From Pseudomonas viridiflava (GTDB lineage Bacteria; Pseudomonadota; Gammaproteobacteria; Pseudomonadales; Pseudomonadaceae), in assembly GCF_900602065.1 (NCBI RefSeq), contig NZ_UWFN01000347.1, positions 186,001 through 250,000 on the forward strand: DNA of 64,000 nucleotides, written 5' to 3'. A model generated the notes under the pieces. The model was given only the letters and a program-made list of their open reading frames with translations, was not told the origin of the DNA and did not search any database. Below are positions 18,104-27,171 of the stretch, piece by piece. Both the position numbers and the translations under genes were made by a program. Within the stretch, counting starts at the first letter, position 1; each line of letters starts with the position of its first letter.

Positions 18104-20056
18104 CTATTGAGAGTGGATATTAGCCCGCACCCAGTCCCTCACCGCCGCATACGGATAATCCTCCAGCTGACCAAAGCCCGGGATCCCCCGCGCTTTGAGT
18201 TTGGTGAATAACGGCACGCTGATGCCACACAGGAAGCGTGTCAGGCAATCAGAACTCGGAGTTTCGTCTCTGTAATCCTGATGCTTGCGGATGAACTCAT
18301 CGCATAATTGCTCGAAGCTCTGCGCTTGCAGCGGTGCCAACGCAGGAGGCTCCGGCAACCGCGCAACCTGCCCGGCACACACCGAGCAATGTCCACAACG
18401 CTGAGGGGCATTGTGATCGCCAAAATACTTTGCCAGCCGGTGGCTTAAGCACTGCTCACTGGCAAACAGATCAAGCATCGCGTGAATACGCTCGACCTCT
18501 GAGGATTCATGCTCACTGAAATACTCATGCAGCTCGACGCTAAGCGCCTGAGCATCAAAATCGGCGACCAGCAGACTGTAGACCTCAGTCATCTGCTTGC
18601 TTTCCAGTTCGATCCAGCCTTTCTCCTGAAAGTAGTCCAGCGCTGTCACCACCCGCCCACGCTCGGCCTGGTACTGCTGATACATCGCATCGAAATCCAC
18701 CGTCGCCCAGGTTCGCGCCCTTGTGGACGTCGCCACCAAAGCTTCTACAAACTGCCGACGCTCGCCTTCGAAACGCTGAATCAGCGCATCCGGCTGGATC
18801 AGAAACTTGAAGCGGTACTCAGCAAAGTACGCATAACGTGGCGCAATAATCCCTCGCAGCTCCAACTGCACCAACAGGGTTTTCAGAGGCAGTTGCCGCA
18901 CATTGCTCTGCTCCGCCAGCGGCCCGAGCAAGAATTCCCACTGACCTTGCGGCCCTGCGTCGAGCAAGTCCTCAAGCACGTAGCGAATGCCAGACAACTC
19001 TGGCGTATCACCGTAAACAAAGTTTTCCAGCACATTAAGGCTGTCCCGGTTGGCAAGAACAAGACAATCCGATCCCGCCCCGTCACGGCCAGCACGGCCA
19101 ATTTCCTGGCTGTAATTTTCGATGGATTTGGGCAGGTCAAAATGCACCACATTGCGGATGTCGCTCTTGTCGATACCCATGCCGAACGCGATGGTCGCCA
19201 CAATACAGTTGAGTTGACCACTCATGAACTGCTGCTGAATGGATTCGCGCTGATCACTGGGTAAGCCCGCATGATAAGCACTGGCTGCGATACCGTTCTG
19301 CGCAAGATGCTCGGCAGTGTATTCGGCGGTTTTCTGCAGGGTCACATAAACGATGGTCGGCTGATCGGGTTTGGCACCCAGCCACTCCACCAGACGCCGC
19401 CGTTTGTCGCGCCCCGTTACGGGTTCGACACACAGATTCAGGTTCGAACGATAAAAACCGGTGGTGACCACGTCCTGCGGCTCAATGGCGAACCTGGCCT
19501 GCATGTCGGCAATCACTTGAGGCGTCGCCGTCGCGGTCAACAGCAGTGCTTGAGGGATGCGAAATTCGCGCTGGTAGTCCGGCAGCTTCAAATAATCGGG
19601 CCGGAAGTTGTGGCCCCACTCTGAAATACAATGCGCTTCGTCCACCACCAGCAGCGAAATCGGCACCTGCGCGATAAAGTGACGAAAGCGCTCATTCTTC
19701 AACCGCTCCACGGAAATCATCAGGATCTTCAGCTCACCTGAGCGCGCCCGAGCCATGACCTGCGCGACATCATCACGGCTCTGCACTGAGTCAATGCTGG
19801 CTGCCGAAATACCGTGCCGCTGCAAAAACGCCAGTTGGTCCTGAATCAGCGCCAGCAATGGCGAGACGACCAATGTCAGGTGCGGAAGCATCAGCGCAGA
19901 CAATTGATAACACAGTGACTTGCCCGACCCCGTTGGAAAAATCGCCGCCGCTGAACGCCCCGCCAACACCGCACTGATGACAGCCTCCTGCCCCGGACGA
20001 AACTCTGCGTAACCGAAAACCTGCTCAAGACGTTCGTACATTAGCTGCCACTCCAT
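18104..20056 (-). CDS. recQ: ATP-dependent DNA helicase, RecQ family
   Basis: 650-residue 3'-5' helicase. Walker A FPTGSGKS (~40-47), DEAH box 139-142, the aromatic-rich loop SEWGHNFRPDY, motif V TIAFGMGIDKSD and motif VI QEIGRAGRDG, then a C-terminal zinc-binding set (CLSHRLAKYFGD, CGHCSVC). The usual HRDC domain is not obvious; the C-terminus ends with a short GIPGFGQLEDYPYAAVRDWV region instead. M6 (20041) has a GGAG nine bases upstream and could be the true start. Likely a RecQ paralogue rather than the classic ~700-residue RecQ. Confidence 0.9.
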   Translation of the reverse strand: MEWQLMYERLEQVFGYAEFRPGQEAVISAVLAGRSAAAIFPTGSGKSLCYQLSALMLPHLTLVVSPLLALIQDQLAFLQRHGISAASIDSVQSRDDVAQVMARARSGELKILMISVERLKNERFRHFIAQVPISLLVVDEAHCISEWGHNFRPDYLKLPDYQREFRIPQALLLTATATPQVIADMQARFAIEPQDVVTTGFYRSNLNLCVEPVTGRDKRRRLVEWLGAKPDQPTIVYVTLQKTAEYTAEHLAQNGIAASAYHAGLPSDQRESIQQQFMSGQLNCIVATIAFGMGIDKSDIRNVVHFDLPKSIENYSQEIGRAGRDGAGSDCLVLANRDSLNVLENFVYGDTPELSGIRYVLEDLLDAGPQGQWEFLLGPLAEQSNVRQLPLKTLLVQLELRGIIAPRYAYFAEYRFKFLIQPDALIQRFEGERRQFVEALVATSTRARTWATVDFDAMYQQYQAERGRVVTALDYFQEKGWIELESKQMTEVYSLLVADFDAQALSVELHEYFSEHESSEVERIHAMLDLFASEQCLSHRLAKYFGDHNAPQRCGHCSVCAGQVARLPEPPALAPLQAQSFEQLCDEFIRKHQDYRDETPSSDCLTRFLCGISVPLFTKLKARGIPGFGQLEDYPYAAVRDWVRANIHSQ

Positions 20057-20225
20057 TGACCGCGATCGGGTGCAGGACCTTAACGCGGCCAGCCTGGTCA
20101 GAAAACAACCAAAGCACTACAAAAATGAATAAGGATACAGACAAGGGCTACTAGCAAAAGGCTATTTACCCGGTTTAACCTCTCGCCCATCACGCAGTGT
20201 CTTCAACATGGCGAAAGGAACAGGA

Positions 20226-21047
20226 ATGGAATCCCGCGACCCACCACGCGACGATGGGCTTACCCATATAGAGCGCCTGACGCCCGGCAAGGTCGATATC
20301 GTCTTGGGAGCCCATCCGGGTAAACGCAGAGCTGTCCACCGTACCAAGGGCCGCGGCTACTCTTCACTGCTTATTCTGCTGGCCATAGCGGGATTAAGTG
20401 CCTACCTGCTTTTTCCTCGTGCAACGCCACTTCCAGCCGCACCCCGAACAATAGTCGAGCAACCTCCCGCCGCGCCTGAAGCGGCGCAAGCCTTGATTGA
20501 AACCCCGCCTCAACTCGCTCCAGCACCTGCAGCCGAACCGTACCTTGGCCCTAACGTAATCAGACGAGAATTGCCGCCACCAAGTGCCCAGCCGCTGGAT
20601 GAATGCATGAAAAATGGCAACGTGATCGACGAAAATGTCCTCAACTGTCGCTTTGGCCAAGTACCGAGACCTGCCGAGCGCGAGCCAGCCAAAGGCATGG
20701 TGTCATCCAGCTACATGGCGGACTTCAAATCAGACCTCTCGCGCCCTCACTCTGAACGGTCAACAAGAGCGTACAGTGTCTCCAGTGTCAGCTTTCGCGC
20801 CGTGGACAGTCGCAGTCGTTATCACGCGGATTTTCGAGTGCTCAATAACCGCGTCGACAACAGCAGTGTGTGCATGAACTTCAGCAAAGGCAGCGTCGAA
20901 AAGCGCGAATGCCGTCGCGCAGCAGTCGTATTTTTCAAGGAGTCCTGCCTGGAATGGACCAAACGCGCCGCCAAAGACCGGGACGAACAGAGCAAACAGA
21001 CTCAGGAGCGCTATTGCGAGGCGAACAGGACGTTTGAAGCGGGCTAG
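20226..21047 (+). CDS. Unrecognised single-pass membrane protein
   Basis: 273 residues, not recognised. Cytosolic basic N-terminus (THIERLTPGKVDIVLGAHPG), one transmembrane helix ~43-62 (SSLLILLAIAGLSAYLLF), a Pro/Ala-rich linker ~63-115, then a C-terminal domain with six or seven cysteines (DECMKNGNVIDENVLNCRFG, CMNF, ECRRA, SCLEW, YCEAN) that could form disulfides in the periplasm. ATG 20226 is preceded by AAAGGA; an earlier ATG at 20208 lacks a site. No operon partner. Confidence 0.65.
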   Translation: MESRDPPRDDGLTHIERLTPGKVDIVLGAHPGKRRAVHRTKGRGYSSLLILLAIAGLSAYLLFPRATPLPAAPRTIVEQPPAAPEAAQALIETPPQLAPAPAAEPYLGPNVIRRELPPPSAQPLDECMKNGNVIDENVLNCRFGQVPRPAEREPAKGMVSSSYMADFKSDLSRPHSERSTRAYSVSSVSFRAVDSRSRYHADFRVLNNRVDNSSVCMNFSKGSVEKRECRRAAVVFFKESCLEWTKRAAKDRDEQSKQTQERYCEANRTFEAG

Positions 21048-21087
21048 CGTGCAACAAATGAGCGCATTTCTTGCAGTAACGGCGGGC

Positions 21088-21176
21088 CTGTAGGAACGAG
21101 CTTGCTCGCGATTCGATTTTTCTGTGGATAAATCGTCCCGTGACTTGACGCTATCGCGAGCAAGCTCGCTCCTACA
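21088..21176. repeat. REP pair, class D, interrupted at its right end
   Basis: Arms CTGTAGGAACGAGCTTGCTC and GAGCAAGCTCGCTCCTACA. A MITE-like element begins directly after the TACA at its right edge. Confidence 0.8.
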
Positions 21177-21316
21177 CAGACTGTGTGAAAACGTAGCGAG
21201 CGACGGCAAGACAAGGCAAAAACAGGCGAAAAAGCGGAGTCTAGGTGTTCTAAATGAGCATTTTTCGCCTGTTTTTAACGCAGTATTGCCGAGCGCAGTA
21301 GTTTTCACACAGTCTG
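21177..21316. mobile_element. MITE-like element, 140 bp, inserted in the end of a REP
   Basis: Perfect 16-bp terminal inverted repeats (CAGACTGTGTGAAAAC at 21177 and its complement at 21301-21316), with imperfect complementarity continuing inward (both arms share AAAACAGGCGAAAAA). The copy is bracketed by TACA at 21173-21176 and 21317-21320, a 4-bp target duplication. No open reading frame for a transposase. Parent IS unknown. Confidence 0.75.
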
Positions 21317-21320
21317 TACA

Positions 21321-21494
21321 GGGGGGCATGCGTTTCAAAACACATAATTGATGTGATTTTTTACAAGTCCTCACTTGTCAGCAAAATATTGAGTGACATA
21401 GAACAACTAACAACATCGAGTAACAACACCCTCAGCTCAAATTAAAAATACTCATCTAGTCTCCTCCTTACTCATCAAAACACGGAGGTTTCTC
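21321..21494 (+). other. AT-rich leader before the hydrolase gene
   Basis: This stretch is markedly richer in A+T than its surroundings (runs such as TTGATGTGATTTTTTACAAG and CAAATTAAAAATACTC). It ends in ACGGAGG, seven bases before the ATG of the next gene. The base composition suggests acquired DNA and possible H-NS-type silencing (MvaT family); inferred only. Confidence 0.5.
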
Positions 21495-22625
21495 ATGAGT
21501 GTATTTACAATTTTCTTTTGCGGCACAGGTTCTACTAAATATGACACGTTGAACAATAACTACTGGAATGGTGAGTTAATCGCAACGTTGGCCAGCAATA
21601 TGAACAATAGAGAGTTCGCCGACTGGGTCGTAATTGATGGGCCTGGCAGTGGCAATTTACAAGCAGATGAATTGTTTACTGAACCCAAGGGTTATGGCTG
21701 GACCGGCACTGCATTTGGTAAGGGTTGGTACGAAAATGTACAGCATGCGATCAACCTCATCAAAGGTAAGGCCGACTGGAAGCGGACCAAACTGACTGAA
21801 GCCGAGTACAAGCGGTTGAAAGCCGCCGGTCTGCCGATCCAGGATTTGCAAGAGCCAACGTCCTGGCTGTGGCGCCACTATGACTACGGCGACCGCAAGG
21901 TTACACCGCAAGATCTGCAGGAAAAGATCATCAAGATCTTCCGCAAAGGCGGGCTGATACCGACTCAAGTCAATCTCGTCGGCTGGAGCCGTGGCGGTGT
22001 CAGCTGCCACATGCTGGCAAATGCCATGGCGGGAGATCCGGCTCTACGTCATATTCCGGTCAATATTTTCGCGGTTGATCCGGTGCCTGGCCCCCTGAAC
22101 TTCCAGTTGGAGAAGGTTGCTCTCGGAAAAAACGTTAAAGAATACGTCGGCTTTTTCGCTCGGGACGAACGCTCCAAAGGCTTTTCGTGTGTTATTCCCA
22201 AGACCGATCCTTCTACCAAGGTAAGCATTTTCCCAATGGCGGGCCGACACGCCACACTGGTGGGTAACGCGTCGCTCAAGGGCTCGGATGGCCCCGGTTC
22301 GCTAACCGAGGCAGGCCAGTTGGTCAGGCATTTCGCAGAGATATGCCTGACCCGTTGGGGGGCTCCGCTGAACAAAAAACTGGGCCTGTCACCTGCAAAG
22401 GTCAGTGCTCTGCATCAAAGCATTGTCATGCGTGAAGCGACCTTTACCGCGATGCGCAAGTTCACCTACACCGGCCTGACCGAGCAAAACAAAAATGAAC
22501 GCAATGTGAGCCACGGCGATAAGGGCACACACTTTTCGTCGTTGACAGGTAAAACATTTACGCCACAACCGGGCTTGGCAGCATCGCTGGTTAAAGGTAA
22601 TGAGGCTTATAAAGATATTCAGTAG
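21495..22625 (+). CDS. Alpha/beta-hydrolase of the DUF5621 type (lipase-like)
   Basis: 376 residues without signal peptide. N-terminal FFCGTGSTKYDTLNNNYWNGE and DGPGSGNLQADELF are hallmarks of a family I recall as DUF5621, found for example in Legionella. The nucleophile elbow is LVGWSRGG (Ser165), with Asp195 in FAVDPVPG and His252 in AGRHATLVG as the likely triad. The GWSRGG elbow resembles DUF2235/Tle1 phospholipases of type VI secretion, but no vgrG or immunity gene is adjacent. Substrate unknown. Flanked upstream by the MITE and AT-rich leader, downstream by a terminator, so a single-gene cargo unit. Confidence 0.75.
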   Translation: MSVFTIFFCGTGSTKYDTLNNNYWNGELIATLASNMNNREFADWVVIDGPGSGNLQADELFTEPKGYGWTGTAFGKGWYENVQHAINLIKGKADWKRTKLTEAEYKRLKAAGLPIQDLQEPTSWLWRHYDYGDRKVTPQDLQEKIIKIFRKGGLIPTQVNLVGWSRGGVSCHMLANAMAGDPALRHIPVNIFAVDPVPGPLNFQLEKVALGKNVKEYVGFFARDERSKGFSCVIPKTDPSTKVSIFPMAGRHATLVGNASLKGSDGPGSLTEAGQLVRHFAEICLTRWGAPLNKKLGLSPAKVSALHQSIVMREATFTAMRKFTYTGLTEQNKNERNVSHGDKGTHFSSLTGKTFTPQPGLAASLVKGNEAYKDIQ

Positions 22626-22657
22626 TTTTGTTACGAGTCTGGATAGATTATTAATTG

Positions 22658-22685
22658 AAACCGCCCTTCTGGGCGGTTTTTTTTT
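22658..22685 (+). terminator. Intrinsic terminator of the hydrolase gene
   Basis: 9-bp stem AAACCGCCC / GGGCGGTTT with a 4-nt loop, followed by nine T. Confidence 0.92.
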
Positions 22686-22809
22686 GCAAACTCACCTTAC
22701 CGTCTATTAGTACTGTCAGAAAGCATCAACATTCAAGTGGGCGCTCCTCCAAGCAGCAGTTACAGCGGCGTCCATGACTCCACACTTGAGCAGACAGCGC
22801 CGGATCCCC

Positions 22810-22896
22810 GTGGGAGCGAATTCATTCGCGAAAGCGGTGTGCCAGACACACGTATTTTTCAGGACTAACCCCCTTCGCGAATGAATTCGCTCCCAC
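22810..22896. repeat. REP pair, class C (both arms G-C type)
   Basis: Arms GTGGGAGCGAATTCATTCGC and complement. The rest of the 387-bp gap between the hydrolase and pckA holds only the two terminators and unassigned sequence at 22686-22809. Confidence 0.85.
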
Positions 22897-22966
22897 CGGT
22901 ATATCCCGTTTGAGTCCGGACCATTGCGAATTGGATAATGGAAGGGAGCCGCCCACTTTCAAACCC

Positions 22967-22993
22967 ATAAAAAAACCGCCCCGAAGGGCGGTT
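22967..22993 (-). terminator. Intrinsic terminator of pckA
   Basis: On the minus strand: AACCGCCC-TTCG-GGGCGGTT followed by TTTTTAT, 20 bp after the pckA stop. Confidence 0.92.
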
Positions 22994-23012
22994 CTTTTTC
23001 AACCAGTCCGAA

Positions 23013-24557
23013 TTACAACTGCGGACCCGCTGCCTTGATTGCATCGCTCACTTCGAACTTCTTGAAGTTCTCGATGAACAGGCCGGCCAGTGCTTTGGCA
23101 GCCTCATCGTAAGCCGCTTTGTCAGCCCAGGTGTTGCGTGGGTTGAGCAGCTCGGTTTCAACGCCCGGTACAGCCAGTGGCACGTCGAGGTTGATGGTGT
23201 CCAGGTGCTCGGTGGCTGCACCGATCAGTGCGCCGCTCTGGATCGCTGCAATCACACCACGAGTGGTCGGGATGTTGAAGCGCTTGCCAACGCCGTAGCC
23301 ACCGCCGGTCCAGCCGGTGTTAACCAGATAGACCTTGGAGCCGAAACCGCGGATGCGCTTGATCAGCAGCTCTGCGTATTCGCCAGCCGGACGCGGGAAG
23401 AACGGCGCGCCGAAGCAGGTGGAGAAGGTCGACTTGATGCCGCTGCCCGAACCCATTTCGGTGGAGCCAACCAGTGCGGTGTAACCCGACAGGAAGTGGT
23501 AAGCCGCTTGCTCTTCGCTGAGGATCGACACTGGCGGCAGCACGCCGGTCAGGTCGCAAGTCAGGAAGATCACAGCGTTTGGCTCGCCACCGAGGTTTTT
23601 CTCGGAACGCTTGGCAACGTGCTCCAGAGGGTAAGCGGCGCGGCTGTTCTGAGTCAGGCTGACGTCGGCATAGTCTGCGTGCTTGGTAGCCTCATCGATC
23701 ACGACGTTTTCCAGCACAGCGCCGTGCTTGATCGCTTTCCAGATGACAGGCTCGTTCTTCTCGGACAGGTCGATGCACTTGGCATAGCAACCGCCTTCGA
23801 TGTTGAACACAACGCCTTCACCCCAGCCGTGCTCGTCGTCACCGATCAGGTAACGGCTTTCATCAGCGGACAGAGTAGTTTTACCGGTACCGGACAGACC
23901 GAAGAACAGGGTGACGTCACCCTCTTCGCCGATGTTGGCCGCGCAGTGCATTGGCAGCACGTCGGCAGCAGGCAACAGGAAGTTCTGCACCGAGAACATG
24001 GCTTTCTTCATCTCACCGGCGTAACGCATACCAGCGATCAGTACTTTCTTCTGTGCGAAGTTGAGGATCACGCAACCGTCGGAGTTGGTACCATCCCGCT
24101 CTGGAACGCATTCAAAGTTGGCAACGTTCAGCACTTGCCACTCTTGACGGCCAGCCGGGTTGTACTGAGCCGGGTTGATGAAGAGGCAACGACCAAACAT
24201 GTTCTGCCAGGCAGTCTGAGTGGTCATCTTTACCGCAAGGTAGTGGTCTTCAGCAGCGCCTACATGTACGTGTGAAACGAAATGCTCTTGCGCGTTGTTG
24301 AATGCTTCAACGCGATCCCACAATGCATCGAATTTGTCAGCCGGGAACTTGCGGTTGATCGGGCCCCAGGCGATTGCGTCCTGAGTAGTAGGCTCTTCAA
24401 CGATGAAACGATCGACCGGCGAACGGCCAGTACGATGGCCTGTTCTCACAACCAGAGCGCCAGTGTCGGAAAGTTCGCCTTCGCCGCGGGCAAGCGCTTG
24501 CTTGACCAGGTCGTCGATGCTCAGATCGGTGTACACAGCGTTATTGGTTTGAGTCAT
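23013..24557 (-). CDS. pckA: Phosphoenolpyruvate carboxykinase (ATP)
   Basis: Gluconeogenic enzyme: oxaloacetate + ATP to PEP + CO2. 514 residues with the P-loop [10 protein letters not shown] (~221-230), the kinase-2 motif and metal-site stretch [16 protein letters not shown] just after it, and the substrate-site RTGRSP near residue 43. Monocistronic, with its own terminator and a 178-bp gap to hslO. Together with DctBD this suits a bacterium living on organic acids. Confidence 0.96.
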   Translation of the reverse strand: MTQTNNAVYTDLSIDDLVKQALARGEGELSDTGALVVRTGHRTGRSPVDRFIVEEPTTQDAIAWGPINRKFPADKFDALWDRVEAFNNAQEHFVSHVHVGAAEDHYLAVKMTTQTAWQNMFGRCLFINPAQYNPAGRQEWQVLNVANFECVPERDGTNSDGCVILNFAQKKVLIAGMRYAGEMKKAMFSVQNFLLPAADVLPMHCAANIGEEGDVTLFFGLSGTGKTTLSADESRYLIGDDEHGWGEGVVFNIEGGCYAKCIDLSEKNEPVIWKAIKHGAVLENVVIDEATKHADYADVSLTQNSRAAYPLEHVAKRSEKNLGGEPNAVIFLTCDLTGVLPPVSILSEEQAAYHFLSGYTALVGSTEMGSGSGIKSTFSTCFGAPFFPRPAGEYAELLIKRIRGFGSKVYLVNTGWTGGGYGVGKRFNIPTTRGVIAAIQSGALIGAATEHLDTINLDVPLAVPGVETELLNPRNTWADKAAYDEAAKALAGLFIENFKKFEVSDAIKAAGPQL

Positions 24558-24688
24558 GAGGGTCCCCGTCGGCCAGTGGCCGAGTGCTCCAAACGGTTTT
24601 GTAGTAAAAAAACAACCACTACTACAGCGGAAAAGTGGGCCGGATTATGCCAGAAAAGCCCAAGATTGGTAGGCCTCCCGTCAGAACT

Positions 24689-24720
24689 GCCTCACCGCTG
24701 CCCACAGCATGTAGTGAGGC
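24689..24720. other. Hairpin between hslO and pckA
   Basis: GCCTCAC / GTGAGGC with an inner GCTG-TGGG-CAGC stem. It lies 16 bp past the hslO stop, without a U-tract. It may be a 3' stabilising structure or inefficient terminator. Confidence 0.35.
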
Positions 24721-24735
24721 GTAATCCGTGCGTAA

Positions 24736-25629
24736 TTAGTGACGCGTATCAGATGGCGAATCGACGCCACCGCCAGCGAACAGCTGGGCGATATCAGTGG
24801 CATCGAAAAGATAGCGTTGGTTGCAGAATTGACAGTCGATCTCGACCGTACCGTTATGCTCGATAACCAGTTGCTGCGCATCTTCCAGTCCAAGACTGAC
24901 CAGCGCATTGGCTGAACGTTCCCGAGAGCAACTGCAACGGAAGCATAGCGGCTGAACGTCAAACATTCTCACGGGGTCTTCGTGAAACAGACGATGCAGG
25001 ACGGTCTGGTTGTCCAGACTCAGCAATTCCTCTGCGGTCAGGGTGCTGGCCAGCGTGGTGACGTGCTCCCAGGTCGCATCGCGCTCTTCGGGATCGGGTT
25101 GATGCGCCACTGGCAGTTGCTGCAGCAGCAAACCACGTGCGCGATGCCCGTCGGCCTTTAGCCAGAAGCGTGTGCCCAGTTGCTCGGACATCACAAAATA
25201 GCTCGACAGGCTTTCGGAAAGGTCGACGCCATCCAGGGCAACAATGCCCTGATAGCGCTTGCCCTGGCGCGGATCAATGGTCATGGCCAGTGAGCCGTCA
25301 GGCATCAGGTCCTGCAGACCGGCGCCGGGGGTAATCAGCGACTCATCGTAACGGGCAATGCCGCGCAGCTCGCGCTCGCTGGAGCATTCGACCATCAGCA
25401 ATGGCACCGCTCCACTCGAACGCGCCTGGAGAATCAACAAACCGTCGAATTTCAACGTGCCGACCAGCAAGGCCGCCGCAGCCAGCAACTCGCCCAGCAG
25501 TTGCGCGACAGGCTCCGGATACGGGTGCTTGGCCAGCACTTCTGCATAGCTGCGTTCAAGCGCGACCAGTTCACCGCGAACGTCGCTCTCGTCGAAAATG
25601 AAGCGCTGGGTGTAGTCGATATCAGTCAT
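24736..25629 (-). CDS. hslO: Redox-regulated chaperone Hsp33
   Basis: Cytosolic holdase activated by oxidative unfolding. 297 residues; the C-terminal zinc switch is present as Cys232-x-Cys234 and Cys266-x-x-Cys269, with an extra Cys229 just before. Divergent from the PAP2 gene with a 15-bp gap, and upstream of pckA in the same direction. Confidence 0.95.
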   Translation of the reverse strand: MTDIDYTQRFIFDESDVRGELVALERSYAEVLAKHPYPEPVAQLLGELLAAAALLVGTLKFDGLLILQARSSGAVPLLMVECSSERELRGIARYDESLITPGAGLQDLMPDGSLAMTIDPRQGKRYQGIVALDGVDLSESLSSYFVMSEQLGTRFWLKADGHRARGLLLQQLPVAHQPDPEERDATWEHVTTLASTLTAEELLSLDNQTVLHRLFHEDPVRMFDVQPLCFRCSCSRERSANALVSLGLEDAQQLVIEHNGTVEIDCQFCNQRYLFDATDIAQLFAGGGVDSPSDTRH

Positions 25630-25644
25630 TGGGAAGGTATCTGA

Positions 25645-26532
25645 ATGGATGACAAATTGATGACAAGTCGCTATAAAGCGCGGTTTAGCGCCCTAGGGGT
25701 GCAGACCTGCCATGTGAATGAGGGCCATTTTATGGGCTATCCCACACTCTTCCAAGCGAAGTGGAACATCAGCCGACTCGTGCTGTGCAATTTAATCGCC
25801 CTGGGGCTGCTCGGAATCTGGATGTGGCCAACCGGTCATGCCCTGCTCAACCAGTTTGATGAAAGGTTATTTCACCTGCTCAACCAGCCCCTGGAGCAGA
25901 ACGTAGTGTGGCGGTCCATATGGACGGTTGCCAGTATGCGGCCATTCGATGCTGTGGTCGGCCTGATCCTGCTGTGCCTGCTGATCAAAGGCGACTGGGT
26001 GTTCAAAGCCATCCAGGTACGCACAGCACTGTTCGGTTTTGTGTCGATTCTGCTGTTGCTGCTGATTATTCGTACGCTCTTCTCCAAGTGGCTGGATCAT
26101 TCGAGCCTGCAACATGACAGCCCGTCGATGGTGCTTGATGGGGCGATTCGCTTGAGCGAAATGTACCCTCATCTGGAAAAAGCCTGGGAACTCAAGGATC
26201 GCTCCAGCCAAAGCTTTCCCGGTGACCATGCCTCGGTGCTGTTGATCTGGGCGATGTTCATGTCGGTGTTCAGCCGCACCCTTGCCCAGCGCGTAGTGAT
26301 CTGGAGCCTGGCGTTCCTGTTCATGATGCCGCGCCTGGTCGCGGGCGCGCATTGGGGCCAGGACGATTACATCGGCGGCGTGCTGATTGCGCTGCTGGCG
26401 CTAGGCTGGGGCTATTACACGCCGTTTGCTGCGGTGATGAGCAATTTCTGGCTGAAGGTTACAGCGCCGATTTTCACGCTGTTCGAGAAGTTGCCGGTGG
26501 TGAGCCGTATGAGTGTGGTGCGCGGGTATTGA
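25645..26532 (+). CDS. PAP2-family membrane phosphatase
   Basis: 295 residues with about six transmembrane helices. PAP2 motif 2 is SFPGDHAS and motif 3 is [13 protein letters not shown] (R-x5-H-x3-D). The usual first motif (KxxxxxxRP) is not recognisable, so the phosphate-binding site is atypical. Likely acts on a lipid or LPS-bound phosphate in the inner membrane (inferred). Starts at 25645 (GGAAGG upstream) or 25732 (GAGGG upstream, MGYPTLF); the second gives a more usual N-terminus. Divergent from hslO. Confidence 0.82.
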   Translation: MDDKLMTSRYKARFSALGVQTCHVNEGHFMGYPTLFQAKWNISRLVLCNLIALGLLGIWMWPTGHALLNQFDERLFHLLNQPLEQNVVWRSIWTVASMRPFDAVVGLILLCLLIKGDWVFKAIQVRTALFGFVSILLLLLIIRTLFSKWLDHSSLQHDSPSMVLDGAIRLSEMYPHLEKAWELKDRSSQSFPGDHASVLLIWAMFMSVFSRTLAQRVVIWSLAFLFMMPRLVAGAHWGQDDYIGGVLIALLALGWGYYTPFAAVMSNFWLKVTAPIFTLFEKLPVVSRMSVVRGY

Positions 26533-26548
26533 AACAACACCTGATCCA

Positions 26549-26630
26549 GTGGGACCGAATTTATTCGGGAAGGCGGCATGTCAGGCGCAGCATATGTTGG
26601 CTCCTTCGCGAATGAGTTCGCTCCCACAGG
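26549..26630. repeat. REP pair, class C (mixed arms)
   Basis: Left stem CCGAAT-TT-ATTCGG; right arm GCGAATGAGTTCGC has one mismatch in its stem. Between convergent PAP2 and hslR. Confidence 0.82.
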
Positions 26631-26648
26631 GTTTGGCCTGGCCTTACC

Positions 26649-27053
26649 TCAATCGCGCACCGCACCACGAAAATCAAACAACTGCCGGCGCTGTTTCTTG
26701 GTCGGCTTGCCGTCTGTGGTAACCCCCAGATTCCCGGCCTTGCGTTGCGCGGCTTCATTTTCGCGTTTGGTAACGCTCTCAGGGGTCTCACTGTAAAGCG
26801 CCTGCGCTTCGGGAGCACCACGACGAACAATGGACAGTGCTTCAACCACAACCGTACGCTCATCAAAGCCAGTCCGGATCTGAAACTGATCACCAATGCG
26901 CGGCTCTTTACCTGGCTTGCAACGCTCGCCTCTACAGTGCACCTTACCGCTTTCAATTGCCGTTTTTGCCAAGGCACGCGTTTTGTAGAAACGCGCTGCC
27001 CATAGCCATTTATCCAAACGGACTTTATCGTCTTCGTCTGACTTCTGAGCCAT
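26649..27053 (-). CDS. hslR: Ribosome-associated heat shock protein Hsp15 (S4 domain)
   Basis: 134 residues. The N-terminal S4 RNA-binding domain (RLDKWLWAARFYKTRALAKT) is typical of Hsp15, which binds stalled 50S subunits carrying peptidyl-tRNA. Basic C-terminus (KPTKKQRRQLFDFRG). Single gene, convergent with the PAP2 phosphatase. Confidence 0.92.
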   Translation of the reverse strand: MAQKSDEDDKVRLDKWLWAARFYKTRALAKTAIESGKVHCRGERCKPGKEPRIGDQFQIRTGFDERTVVVEALSIVRRGAPEAQALYSETPESVTKRENEAAQRKAGNLGVTTDGKPTKKQRRQLFDFRGAVRD

Positions 27054-27171
27054 ATGAATTCCTCAATCAGGTCGTAGTCAGACTGTACTACGTCACACGT
27101 GGCGTGCAGTACGCGATTGCGACAATCAGCAGCGTTGGCATCCCCGAAACCCTTTACTCATGGAGTGCGAA

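Noticed and set aside
21495-22625. Type VI secretion effector with immunity gene
   Set aside because: Hydrolase motifs fit loosely, but there is no vgrG, PAAR, adaptor or immunity gene next to it; kept as a possibility only.
23205-24275. A 356-codon open frame antisense to pckA
   Set aside because: Shadow of pckA, no domain content.
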